DNA of 64,000 nucleotides from Mycteria americana. Taxonomy: Eukaryota; Chordata; Aves; Ciconiiformes; Ciconiidae. A program made the translations under genes and the position numbers. The notes beneath the pieces were generated by a model. The model was given only the letters and a program-made list of their open reading frames with translations. It had not been told where the DNA came from and ran no database searches. Where the stretch lies: assembly GCF_035582795.1 (NCBI RefSeq), contig NC_134370.1, positions 31,235,501 to 31,299,500 of the forward strand, given 5' to 3'. Each line of letters starts with the position of its first letter. The first letter of the stretch is position 1. This document shows positions 15,101-26,922 of the stretch, in pieces.

Positions 15101-15542
15101 TTCAGCTCAACCCGCTGTAATGGGTTGGAGAATGAGAGCCTGTAGCCTTCTCATGGAAGTTGTATCAGCTGTAGTAAGTACTCCCAATATTCACCGAAAG
15201 AAGAAATCCCTCCTAGTTTACCTTCTGATATTTTCTTTCTTTTTATAACCAGCAAAAATGTAAAGGGCTTCTGTCGTCTTATTTTCCCAAAATGAATGAT
15301 TCTAAAGAAAACATCCATTTACTGCTTACTCTTTAACTGGATGTTATTCCCAAGTGCTGTGTAATCATTAAGCGACTTTAATTTAACAAGTGTGCTGCTC
15401 TTAGCACATTTTTACTTATGTAGTAGTAAATTAATTATAACACATTATAACTGTTCTCCATCATTTAGCAATAAGTGGGATTTCCCATAAATATCTTTAA
15501 AACTAAACCAAGGTGTTTTTATGGCACTTGCTTACCACTCAC

Positions 15543-15579
15543 TCTCATTTATGATCACACATTCTCATTTATGATCACA
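15543..15579. repeat. Short tandem duplication, 17-bp unit, period 20
   Basis: TCTCATTTATGATCACA occurs exactly at 15543-15559 and again at 15563-15579, separated by three bases. The copies are identical, so the duplication looks recent. It lies in intergenic DNA with no gene. Confidence 0.9.
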
Positions 15580-18500
15580 GGTGAAACAATATCCATTTCA
15601 AAGAAAAGAAGATTATTTTTCATGCTGAGATTCAAAATTCCAGTTCATTTGCTTTCTGGTTACTGGGAAGAAGACTGCACCACCTGAGGTATGTCTCACC
15701 TGGCCACCTCCGGTAGATGAGCAATGCTTTGATAACAGGGATGGGAACACTTCAGTGGCCTAAGTGAATTTGCTCGATCAGTGAGGCATCGCTGCGTTTT
15801 GAAAGTGATTTCCTTCAGTGTCTCATAGTTTCACGCATTTATATCACAAATTTTGCTTTGGTAATAATCAGCAGCTGGTTTCTGAATGACTACACCGCTA
15901 AGGGCCAAATCCCAGAAATACCGTAACCAAGCCCAGAGCCCAATATTTAGAGGAGCTCTCACCTTTTTTATCTGCAGTCTGCTGTTCTTATGTTAACCCA
16001 GGCCTCTATGCTTGTGTCTATAGGGGAGAAACTCCTTCTGAAAGACTGTCCTTATGTGATACTTCTTTTTTCTGTCTGCTGTCTATATAGATAGGGAATG
16101 ACCATGATTAATTAGAATAGCTACTACAGTAATTTCTCAAGAACAATGATGATATTTAACTTGAATATTGTTTTCTCCAGGGCTTTACCCTGATGCTTTA
16201 AGACTGCACACCTCAAAGGGAAAAAAATGGATCTGGCACTTGCATTCATGCTAGGCTGACGTTGGTTTGCTGCCAAAGAGGCGTATCACAGAGGCAACAG
16301 CTGAGGGATCTCAGCCATTGAACCTTGATGCTAGCCTTATAAGAAATCACTTCAGTGGTGACATGGAATATCTCTGTTCATTTTGTCCTTAAAGTTAGAG
16401 AAATGCCATCCCAAGTCAAGTTAAATCAGAGCTTTCTTGTATAGGCACATGACCCTTCAGAATCAAATTGATGCCATCAGCTTGTTTCACATTTGACAGC
16501 CTGAAGCAGTCTTACAGAATGAAAATTCTGGTTAGAAAAAGCCTGGTCTGGTCTCACCCTCTTATTGCCCTCAGCGTATCACAGACCTCTTCATATAGCC
16601 TATTCTTCCTCTGAAGTTTTCTATATTGTTGGGTTTTGTGGGATTTTTTTAAAGGTAAAAATAAACATGACATGAAAAATAACTGTTATTCTCCTGCCCT
16701 CAGGAAAAAGAACTTGTGCTTGCATTTTCATATAGTTAAATTTTGCATTTGAAAACTGTTTAACCATAATGGCCCCTTGTCAATATTCTCACTCAGAAGT
16801 GTTTTTCTGATTCCTTGGCATCTCTTTCTCTCCCAGTTCATGGGGGTTTTGGTCTCTAGCAGAAACCAGCACAGAACAAACTAGCTAAAAGAGGCTAGTG
16901 GAATTTGAGTTGCATAGGGATGTTAAATTAATTATGCATGAAGTGTCTACTCCTTTTTTTCCAGTAAGTCCATATGTTCTTTTAAATATACAGAATGATG
17001 GCATTAGATAGGTAATAATCCCTGATTTCTCTCAGTAGCCTTAACTGAACTGTGAGATAGAACTGCTCCTCTGGAAGCAAACTGCCTGTTTTAGCTTGGC
17101 AAAAGAAAATACATTCATCTAGTCAGGCAACTGCAGGAGCAGGACAGAACAGGAATTTGACCAATATTTTCAACAGTACTATTTTTTCACATGTAGAAAC
17201 TTCTCTTTTCCTTTATACACATAATCAAAATAGTGTATCTAATTTGAGATTTTTTTTGAGGGAGGGAGTTTTGGAAGTGGCCCACTGTCACTAGAAATTA
17301 GAACCTGGATTTCTGCCTGGGCAATTTGTATGTACAACAGTTCTACTGTATCCACTTTTCTTCTTGAGGATTTATTTCTGTCAGTCCATGTTATTTAGAT
17401 TTTTATTATTTCAGTTCTTACGCTATTCAGAAAACTGAGAGAAATATTTGTGGTGCATTGTATTTTTTCAAATTTAAATGTTTTTCATTTGTAAACAGTA
17501 CTCCTTAGAGTCTGTAGAGAAAGGCATATGTGAGCGAGTCTAATCCAAGTTATTTTATTCCTGCATATCCATAACCTAATCTTGTTCTCAGTTCAGGTGA
17601 CGTCCCTGTTTATTGTCTGGCCTCAGTGTATTAAGCTATGATCAGACTTTCAGTGTGGAGACCTCAAGGAAACAGGTATTGGTCAACAAAGGCTTGATCT
17701 ATGTGTATTATGTTTATGTGGCTGTGCTTCAAGTTAAAGAAGGGCAAGTTCTTTAAGACATGTTATGGGCAAACTTCCCTCAGTAGTGATGCGTGTTTTA
17801 CAATATTTTGAGAACATGTGTTTCCCTCTCAGTCTTTTCACTGATAGCCAGATGTCAGGGAGTGCTGGAAGCAGATAGCCAAGAGTAATTACAGGTATCC
17901 TGGTGATAGCCTGTGTTATGACTCTGTAAAAATATTTGAAATTTTCATCAGATATGTAACATTAAAAGCATGCCGGATAAATTATGAAAAAAAATGGAAA
18001 GGAAAGTGGCTGAGTTGTTTAACACCTTAACTAAAAGGACGAAAAATAAGTGCATCAAAGAAGCCTAAAAAGCAAATCTGTGCTGTTTTTTCATCAAATA
18101 TTAACTGGATCCTGACGAGTTTTCATTATCCAGATGAAAATACTGGGCTTATTTATCAGAATGCAGAGAGGCTTACATTGAAATGATAGTCTTGTATGCA
18201 ATCACCATGGAATGGTATACATCAGAGACATTGAAACCGGTGAACTGATTGAAGCCTTACATCTGGCTGTGATCCTAGAAGCCCTGGTAGCATGTTTTCA
18301 ACTCTTCACACAGTGTTTCCGCAGCACTTCATTGAGAACAGGGCCTTTGACTGTAAACTCATTTTGCCAGGGTCTTTGATTCCTTGTGTGCACCATGTGG
18401 CTGCTATCAGTTTACAAATAAAGAAAAATTAAAATTGGTTTATGAACTGTTATTATTATAACCGACTTCTACTATTAGCTAGGTCTAAATATTTTCATAT

Positions 18501-21500
18501 ATTCCACACCCCTGTTGCCCTTTGAGATTTTTAACTGTTGTTTTCTTGTACATTAATAATTTCCTTGTGTAATTGTTCCCAAGAGAATGAGCTGAAAGAA
18601 TTATGAATTAATTTGCATCTTTTAATGTACTAATAAATTTCCCCAGAAGAAAATTTCACTCCATCCAGGTGGAAACCAATCCCTTTAAATCAAAGCTTAC
18701 TGAATTTCAAAGAGGGCTTTTATTTCAGGAAGTTGCAGAAGAACAGTGCCCTGCATGTTAAAAGTAATTAGAAAGCACAAACAGCAATTTTAGAAAAAGC
18801 CCCGGGTCATTTTTTGCTGCAGTACAGAGTTCACAGGCATTTAGGAAAATGAGTATTTGTTGTATTTAAGCAAAATGAATAGCAATTTCTTGGAGGTTGA
18901 GAGGTCTCATGCTGTAAATGTAGATTTCACCCTTTCATTGAAAAATACTTTTAAACTGTTTTAGCTTTTTTTTATCATCTGATGTAAATAAATAATTCAT
19001 GCTATAGAGTCTAAAACATGGATCAAGAAAAAGAAATGTCCTTTTATGTACAATTTATTCAAATAGAATCTTCAGTGAACAACATGTTCTATCTTATGTA
19101 TTCATTTATAACCGTACAATGTCAGGTCCTTGTTCACCAAAGCACTCATCTTCATTTATCTCTGAGCACTTGAGTAACCAAAGCACTACTCCCGAGAAAC
19201 TAAAGCAACAGTTCTGAGCATGTGCTTTAAGTTAAATACATTAGAGTGCTGTTCCAAGTAGTATCATAGTTGCTCACAAGCTTAAGCGATTTACTGAACT
19301 GGGGATTTGACATCCAAGTTTATATACCTTCACGTATTTTAACCTTGGTTAAATTCAGGAATAGAAATGTATGCTCTAGCCCTCATTTTCCAAATGAGAT
19401 GTAAAATACATAATTAATGGAAAATATAAGACTTGATATCAAACTTCCAATTTTTGAAGCTTATTTTAGTAGTTGATAAAGTTTAGCACTAACATTTGGC
19501 AGGGCAAAAAGATTTGTTTAAATGCCTACAGACTGTCTAGGCCAGAATGAATCCCACAATACATTTTGAAAGAAAATGCTCTTTAGTATCAAAATTCCTG
19601 TTTAATGTCTGAAAAAAGTAAGCAGACTTCTTGTTAAGAAAATAAAGGGAAGGATTTCAACTGCCTTTAACCAGGAGTTGATTGCATTTCGCAGCTGGTA
19701 TGGGAGAGGGAACAGAAGGGGGAAGGGACAGATGAAGGTCAGGGAGAAAGCAAGGATAAAACATAGCAGGCTTGGAAGCAGACTGAAGAGCGTTATAATT
19801 GTGGCCAAGGTGAAGCCTGGGGGAATGTCAGAAGTAGCGAGAAAAGGCCTGGGCACTTGCAGTGACCAGGAAAAGACGAAGAGTAAGAAAGAGGAAATGG
19901 CTGTGCTAGGTCAAACAAGGGAGTACTGCCAAGAAGGCTGTAGCAAAGCTAGCTGTGCCTCTTCCCTAAGGAAACAGAGGCAGATTAGAGACAGGAGTTC
20001 ATCAGGATTATTGGTATGACCGTAGGGAATCCAATCTATAAAAATGCTGAATACAACCTGGGTGATGTTTCCTCTCAGATAATATAAAAACAAAGTCATG
20101 TCTACAAAATAGGGCCTAAATATGAATGATCAAAAAAATGGATGCAGGAATTTCTCAGTAGAAGATCTGGCCATTTAGATTTTTTTCCCCCTTAGTGCTT
20201 TGAAGAGCGAAAGCTTCTTTATCACCATGGCTTGATACGAGCTCCTTTCTTTAGTATGCCCAAGAAGGAAAACATTGTATTGACTGAACAAAAACCCAAC
20301 AGAATCTGTTCCTCCCATAAAGCTGCTCTATGACATGCATGTTTCCATAAATTCTACCTGAAAGACTTTTTCCTTAGTAAGTCTGAAGTTTCCAGAGTAC
20401 TCGCAGAGCAAACTTTTATGTGTACTCATAGCATTGTTTTTCACGAGAAGTACTGACGACAGGCAGAACACCCCTAGCAGTATGAAAATACACATTTAAA
20501 ACAAAGCTGCTCTTTTTGTTCTTTGAGAGGTATTGTTTCTGTTTTCCAGGCTGTTTCAGAGGTTGCAAACAGATATATTGTTTGTTTTCTATTCTTAAAT
20601 GATTTTTTTACACAAATGTATACAGAAATTCATTTTGAAAATGTCTACAGTAACTATAGAAGGCTATTTTTGCTGTGCTCAAAACACCATTTTTACACAC
20701 ACAAAAATCCAGCCATCTCTTAACCCAGAAGACATTAACTTTACACCAGAAGTGCCTGCCACAACGCATTCATCTTATTTTAGCAAGACAGATAAAATGT
20801 GAAATTCCTTATAGCTGATGCTTGTTATAACAGTGCGTAGGGAATTTCCTCACAACACACACAAACTTTTTCTCCAATTCCAGATACAATATTACTACAT
20901 TGAAGTTACTTTTGCTTAATATAAATATACATGCAAGTCCTCAAAATATACAAGCTGCAGTCCAATTTTCAGTACAATGCTTTTTAAAACTGAGGTACAA
21001 ACTTTGTAACAGAAATGAGTGAAGACACTGATCTCAGTGTCAGCACAGTTCAGTACCACTGTAATGAAGCAACTGTCTGTTTGAAATGTTTCGAGATCTG
21101 TTTTGAGATCTTGTTTTGAGAACCAAGACCCCAAAAATTCTCACACCTGTAGAAAAACTGCTTCACTTTTGGCACATCCCAGCCTGTCCTTGCTGCTCAG
21201 ACTCCTGCATGGAAGGAGCTATATCCAAATACTTTATTCTTCCATGGTAAAGTAATATTCTGTTTAATGGCATTTTTTTCTTGCCAGGCTTTGAGAAAGA
21301 CATCAGTACTCCCCAGTGTCTCCCCAAATTCCCTCTGCACTGCACTGTTTTATGATATCTAATCTAAAATAAGAACATGATGCTTAATGAATATGTGTTT
21401 GTCACATGAATAGCAGGAATAGATTAAGTCCAAAAGTCCCCTGTAATCTGCTGGGAGAGATACCTGGAGTGCTAGAGTCAGCACAGCCAGAAAACCTTAA

Positions 21501-22660
21501 AACCTTCAAAAAACCTTTTTCTTTAGCTCTAATTTGAAAAACTTCAACGGCAAAGTTTACCCCAAAGAGAAATTGTGCTAATCACAGATTTATTTATATT
21601 CTACTGACGAATACAGCCACGTCAACAACTGACAGAGATGTCTTTTTCTGCAGGAGGATGCCAGAGCTGCGGAGTTAAAAGCTGAAGCTTCAAAATTGAC
21701 ACTGGCCCTATTTATTAACACAATAACGGGCTTGTTGTGGCTCATGCGGCTTTCCAGGATGGCACCGGGCTAAACGTAAGAGTTTTTTACTGTCCCGTGT
21801 CAGGTGGCTCGCAAGGCAGAGCGCGCAGCTGAAAATATGTCACATGGTATCTCCTGGAAGATGACTGCATTGCTTGCAATCCTCACTTTCATGGCAAGAC
21901 AACAATATCCCTAAAGAAACCATTTATCTGTAAGAACAGACTGACTTTATTGTTTGAAAATATACTATGTTTCTCATACAAGACTTGAGGAGGGGAGTTT
22001 GGACTAGTCTCTTTGGGAGAGAGGCAGTCAGATCAGCTTTCCCCCTTGGGCACGGCAGCCGGAGACTACCATCCCTTATGCCCTGGCAGCAGCCGTTTAT
22101 GGGAAATGTCACTCCTGGGAACTAGCAAGGCTGGAAGCAGGCAAAGGACTGCTCCCTCACCTGGCTCCTGCCTGGCAGAGAGGCAGGGCTTGGAGTCTGC
22201 CCCGCTGCCTGCCGTGACAACTTCACGCATCCCTTCGGGATACTCAAGTCCCTTCACAATGGTGTTTTCTGATCTTGCAAAATTTCTAATTAGACATTAA
22301 CCCTTTAATACCAAGCTGTACTTGATCCTGCCTAGAGAACTGTAAGATTTCCAGCAAATGCAAAACATGTAGGTGAAAACATGGCCTATTGAAATTAAAA
22401 TTGTAGGAAATTTTTATGTCAGTACAAGTATTCCTGCTTATACTTTTGATTTCTGAGAACTGTTCACCTATTTTCAAAAGCAGTATCTTTGTGGTTTTTC
22501 TTTTTTCGTATTTTTGTTTATTTGGAAATATCATCGGTTTTTTACACACCACCTGGAGAAAATGTTTCCTGTTTTCCAAACGCCTCTTATTGGTGCATAT
22601 CAGTTCTGAAAAACCAAAAGTGCTTCAGATCCTTCAGGGATCCTTGTTACGTTAATACTT

Positions 22661-23636
22661 CATAGACTTACAGAATAGCAGAGGCAGGGACCCCTGGAGA
22701 TCATCTAGGCCCACCCCCCTGCACAAGCAGGTTGCTCAGGACTGTGTCCAGTCAGCTTTTGAAAATCTCCACAGATGGAGACTGCACAATGCTCTGAGCA
22801 AACTGTTCCACGGTGCAATCACCCCTATAGTAAAAAAAAAAAAAAAAAAAAAAAAAAGGAAAATTTAAAAAAATTCTTATGTTTGAACAAAACGTCTTGT
22901 ATTTCAGTTTCTGTCCATTGCTTCTTGTCCTGTCACTGGAAATCACTGAGAAGAGTCTGGCTCCTTCTTCTTTACTCCCTGCCATCAGGTATTTATACAC
23001 ATTAATAAGATCCCCTAAGCCCTCTCTTCTCCAGATTGAACAGTCCCACCTCTCTCAGCCTGCCCTCATGTGAAAGATGCTCCAGTCACTTAATCGCCTC
23101 TGTGGCCCTTTGCTGGACTCTCTCCAGTATGCCCACATCTTTCTTGTACTGGGGAGCCCAACACTGGACACAGTACTCCAGGTGTGGCCTCACCAGTGCC
23201 TTTCCCTCAGCAGAGGGAAAGGATCACCTCCCTTGACTTACTGGCAACGTTCTGCCTAACACAGCCCACAATACTGCTGGCCGCCTTTGCCGCAAGGGCA
23301 CGTTGAAGGTTCATGTTCACCTTGGTGTCCACCAGGACCCCCAGGGCCTTTTCTGCCAATCTACTTTCCAGCTGGGTGCCCCAGCCTGTGCTGGTGGATA
23401 GGGCTGTTTCTCCCCAGGTGCAGGGCTTTGCACTCCCTTTTGTTGAACGGCATGACATTCCTGTTTGCCCAATTCTCCAGCCAATCGACGTCCCCCTGGA
23501 AGGCAGCACAACCATCCAGTGTATCATCCACCCCTCCCTGTTTTGTATCATCTGCAAAGCTGAGGGCACACTCTGTCCCATCATCCAGGTCATTAACGAA
23601 GATGCTGAACAGCACTGGACCCAGATCCAGGTGTTG
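22661..23636 (-). mobile_element. CR1 LINE, 5'-truncated, inactive
   Basis: This is a non-LTR retrotransposon copy of the CR1 family in reverse orientation. On the minus strand, translation from about 23630 downwards gives the reverse-transcriptase palm with GPVLFSIFVNDLDDG followed by FADDTK, the catalytic DD pair. Next come LHLGRN-type, ALGVLVD-type and SREVILSL blocks in a second frame. The C-terminal ORF2 part (YKYL, GARLFSVISSDRTR, QSPSVEIFKS) sits around 23000-22752. The short 3' region ends near 22661, with 'agatcatctaggcccaccccc' visible on the plus strand. The copy starts inside the RT domain, so the endonuclease and the front of ORF2 are missing. Frame changes and an internal homopolymer confirm it is dead. 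Such 5' truncation is normal for CR1 insertions. The family marks the host as bird or reptile. I could not identify target-site duplications. Confidence 0.93.
22832..22857. repeat. A26 homopolymer inside the CR1 copy
   Basis: Twenty-six uninterrupted A on the plus strand, equal to T26 in the CR1 sense. It lies within the C-terminal ORF2 region, where it translates as a run of Phe, not at the 3' end of the element. It probably expanded from the short T-rich codon run normally found there. Confidence 0.95.
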
Positions 23637-24900
23637 GATGCACAGTGCATTTGAACACAATCCCATGAAGGAACAGCGCATCAGAGTTAAAAAGCAGATT
23701 TTTATGTGTGCATTTGGCTGCCATCTCACCAACGAGCCTCACTGTCATGCTGTTATCCATGCTTTTGTCAGCATGAGCTTGAACTACTGCAAAAGCACAG
23801 CCAGCTGCTTTGAAGCTCTGCAGTAATACCAGGTGGCACAGCGACTGAAGCTATTGCCTTCCTGTCTGAAAGAAACAGTCATGTTACAGTGGCACCAGCA
23901 GATAGGATACAGCCTGCTGGTTTTAACTCAAAAACTCTTAGATGGTTTGGGACTTGTTTACGTAAGAGGCCACTGTTTCCCACTCACGTACCGATTTCAC
24001 TAGCTAGAGCATTTACACATGTTGACCATCTAGTAGAAAAGGAGTATCTGCTAGCAGGCAAGTTTCTGTGAAAAAGCCTCAACAGCTGAATTTGCTGCAA
24101 TGTGGGCCCTGTGTGGATTTGGGTTGCTTCTGGCAAAACTATTTAAGAAACAATTTGGGGCAGAGCTGGATTGAGGATCTTATTTGAAAGACCCAGGAGA
24201 TTTTTTTACATGATTACATGCTGTAGTAAAAGAGGTATGTTTGATTCCTTGCATAAATTATGACTATTAATAACTGAATTATAAATTTGAATATTAATTA
24301 TTATAATGAATCCTTTAGTACCTAACAATTATAGAGTGTTACAAACTCTGAAATAAACACTAGAAGTCTCTAAATAAACAACATATTTGTGGCCTGAAAC
24401 TGGCATTTTTTCTTCCGTTGTAGGAGACCTCAGGGCAATAGACTTCAAAGCTCTGGATTTTCATTTACTCCCAAGGAAAGCAAACAAGCGTCAGAGTAAG
24501 TAAGAATCAGACCTTGAATCCCATTAGATTTGGCCCCCTCTGATGGACTTTCCACCCTTCTGTCATGCGTTCTTCTGCTTCATTCTTCTCATTCAAATTC
24601 TTCTTCAAGATCCTATGTGCTGGTGCACTTTTAGACCTCTCCTACATCTGATCTCTCTTATCTGACTTGCATTTTGTGAACTAGCAGTACGCTATATTTC
24701 CTTTCTTACCGTTTCAACAAGAGGCTCCAACATATAGAAGGGCTAACCTCACAGTCCTCAAAAGTGTATCCATAAGTCTCATTCTATTTCTGTACGTAAT
24801 TCTATATTCAACACCTCTTTTTTTATATATATATTTGTCTTTGATCCTGCTCAAGGCTCTCAGTCTGTTTTACTTGGCTGTGAAGAACCATGTCCATATG
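23637..24900. other. Intergenic, nothing recognised
   Basis: AT-rich spacer between the CR1 copy and the tandem array. I see no exon, RNA gene or repeat family that I can support. Confidence 0.6.
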
Positions 24901-25540
24901 TAGCATTAAGGCTGAAAGAAACTACAGAGCTGTAGCTAGAGTGGGGCTAGAAAGGGGCTGCCAAAGCAAACACAGGGCTGCCAAAACAGTTCTCCTCTGA
25001 AGAATACTGTGTTTCTCAATAGGGCCTGGCTCATAGCTCAAACTAGGGTTAGCATTAGCACTAGCACTCAGAGAACAAGAAAGCCTGAAATGCAGCTGAG
25101 ATGGGGCTGGAAAAGGGCTGACAAAGGAGAAATAGGGCTGCCAAAATAATTCTTCTCCCAGTAATATTAAGGCTCTGGACTGAGCCATGTCACAAGCCTT
25201 TGGCTCAGCCTAGGCTTAAGGTGAGGGCTCATGGAAAGAAGATGGATCTCCAGTTAGAGTTGAGCTGCCACAGGAAATGAAGGGCTGCAAAAAGAATATC
25301 CCCCTGAGGAATTGATAGTCCAGGGAAGTGCTGCTGTGTCTTTCCCAGGGCTCAGTTTAAGGTTGGGGTTAAGCTTGGAGAAAAGCTCAGAGCTCCAGTT
25401 GGAGTGAGGCTGGAAAGCAGCTGCCAATAGAGAATTAGTTTAGCCAAAAAGGGAGTGTTTACACCCTGGAACAGCTGGAGTGCCCTTGCAAGGCTCTGCG
25501 CAGGGCAAGGTTAGGATTAGGGCTGGAAGCATCCATTTCT
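24901..25540. repeat. Degenerate tandem array, about 150-bp unit, four copies plus a partial fifth
   Basis: A block recurs near 24901, 25047, 25210, 25361 and (partial) 25508. Each unit opens with a TTAGGG-like segment such as 'gggttagcattag' or 'ggttaggattaggg'. An 'agagctccagttggagtgag'-like segment follows, then 'gctggaaagggctgccaaag', 'agggctgccaaaa', and a 'ttctcccctgaggaat' block. Spacing is about 146-163 bases and the copies differ at many positions, so the array is old. Open frames here are only translated repeats. It resembles a decayed satellite monomer; I cannot name the family. Confidence 0.8.
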
Positions 25541-25990
25541 GTAGTTTATGTACACAACAGTATATTTTGTGTTTATCTGGCATGCGGGTACCTGCCTTGA
25601 AGCAGGTAATATATCCACATGGAAGAGAGGTATAACTCCAAGAGAAGCTAACAAGGGGGGAGATTTATCTCCCAGTTCAGACTAGACTGCTCGGCCATAA
25701 AGGGAAGGAAATGGAGAGGTCTGGAACTTTCTTACACCCTGAGAAGGGCAAGACTTAAGTTCACATACAGCGAGTGGCACAGGTGACAAAAAGGCCACGA
25801 GCACAGCCCACAGACACCAGCAGCGGTCTGGCATTGACCGCCATGCTGGAGCCACTGTGGCCACCGCAGCCCGCTTGGATGTACTCGCTGCCAAACCGCT
25901 CCTCCCTGCCATTTTAAACTCTGCGTCAGCAAACAGAGCGGCTGACAAAATGGAGGGGGAAAGTGCAGAGAACAAGATGGATTGTTTTAC
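25541..25990. other. Spacer between tandem array and CpG island
   Basis: No gene is recognised. GC content rises towards the right. Minus-strand open frames here have no recognisable domain and lie next to the CpG island. Confidence 0.5.
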
Positions 25991-26700
25991 TCCTTGGAGG
26001 TGAAGTTAATTTTGGAGGCCTCGCTCGGGTATTTTCACAGAGCTCGTGCCACCTGCTGGCAAGCAGGAGCAGCTGCCTCGCAGGCCGGGAGGCACGCAGA
26101 CCCCGCGGCCCAGGCCAGCCAAGCCGCCTCCGGGCTGGCGAGGCAGCCCTCCCTGACAGTGAGCGGCGACCCCACGACCCGGGTATCTCTCTCTGTACTT
26201 GCGTGCACCGAGGGCACGGCGGTTAACATCTGCGGAGCAGCTGGGACTTCGAGACCGTTATCTGCACAGGCCAGGCCGGCCCGCTGCCAGCTGCAGCTCG
26301 CCCCGCGGGGGGCGGCCTCGCCGCTCCTCCCCTGCCCTCTCCTCCGCTGCCCGCTCCTGCCGCGGGGGCGCGGGCGGCACGGGGGCTGTGATCCCGCCGG
26401 CCCCAGCGCCCGGCGGCGCCCCCGCTCGAAATGGCGCCGTGGGGGTCCGCGGCGGCGGGTGAAATGGCTGCTGGTCAGCACTGTTCGCCCGGTGGCGAGG
26501 GTGGCGGCTCTCCTCCGCCTCCCGGTGGGAGCGGCAGCTGCGCCGCGGGCAGCGCCTGATTTACGGTCTGCGACATGCAGAGTTGCGTAAGGCAGAGCCC
26601 GGCTTGAGGTGGCTTCCAGAAGCTTCCCTGCCCTTATTAAAGATGGCTTCCGCGCCCGTCCCGGGGACTGCAGGGCGTCACTTCACCCGGCCTCCTCGAG

Positions 26701-26820
26701 CCAATGGCGCTTGCATGCTCTGGAGTCACGTGGGGTGAGCGAGCCAGTCACCGAGAGCGCGCGGAGCAGCCTGACGTCACTTCTGCTCCTGAGGCGTCGT
26801 TCCGGGTTTGCGCGTGCGGT
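26701..26820 (+). promoter_or_regulatory. GHITM: GHITM proximal promoter: CCAAT, E-box, CRE, ETS, NRF1-like
   Basis: Within 120 bases lie CCAAT at 26701-26705, a CACGTG E-box at 26727-26732 (context TCACGTGG, USF/MiT type) and a full palindromic CRE TGACGTCA at 26772-26779. They are followed by an ETS core TTCCGG at 26800-26805 and an NRF1-like GCGCGTGCGG at about 26810-26819. There is no TATA box. CRE, ETS and NRF1 sites are common in promoters of nuclear genes for mitochondrial proteins. The order and spacing place transcription initiation near 26790-26830. Factor binding is inferred from motifs only. Confidence 0.65.
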
Positions 26821-26841
26821 GCCGGAGCGGGGTCGGTCGGG
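26800..26841 (+). other. GHITM: GHITM exon 1, 5' untranslated (approximate start)
   Basis: The 5' end is inferred from promoter motifs. The 3' end is set by a good splice donor, GG|GTGAGC, with GT at 26842-26843. Human GHITM also has a non-coding first exon with the start codon in exon 2, and the first in-frame coding exon here begins after an acceptor at 28350. A second donor-like site, GCGA|GTGAGG at 26991, could be used by longer transcripts. Confidence 0.55.
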
Positions 26842-26886
26842 GTGAGCGGGCAAGAAGCACCCACGCAGGTGCGCGGGGACAGGCGT

Positions 26887-26922
26887 GGGGTGGCTGCGGG
26901 ACGGGGCGGCCGGGGCTGCGGG
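26887..26922 (+). promoter_or_regulatory. Potential G-quadruplex just downstream of the GHITM start region
   Basis: Five G runs of three or four (26887-26890, 26898-26900, 26903-26906, 26912-26915, 26920-26922) are separated by loops of 7, 2, 5 and 4 bases. This fits the canonical G3+N1-7 pattern on the coding strand, at the start of intron 1. Confidence 0.5.

Larger units (their letters stand above)
346..22660. other. Gene-poor intergenic DNA upstream of GHITM
   Basis: I recognise no exon, RNA gene or protein domain in this 22 kb. Open frames are short and lie on both strands, as expected by chance; the longest is 192 codons at 9523-10101 (plus) and resembles nothing I know. The DNA is AT-rich with a slightly GC-richer patch at about 3040-3760. 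By synteny it belongs to the NRG3-GHITM interval, where distal enhancers are plausible, but none can be proven from sequence alone. Simple repeats and one motif cluster are listed separately. Confidence 0.6.

Noticed and set aside
23287-23826. 179-codon plus-strand open frame
   Set aside because: It is antisense to the CR1 reverse-transcriptase region; the real homology is on the minus strand.
24922-25188. 88-codon minus-strand open frame
   Set aside because: It is a translation of the tandem array; two parts of the predicted protein are repeats of each other.
25982-26590. 202-codon open frame and several others in the 26-27 kb CpG island
   Set aside because: Low-complexity translations of GC-rich promoter DNA on both strands, with no domain or splice context.
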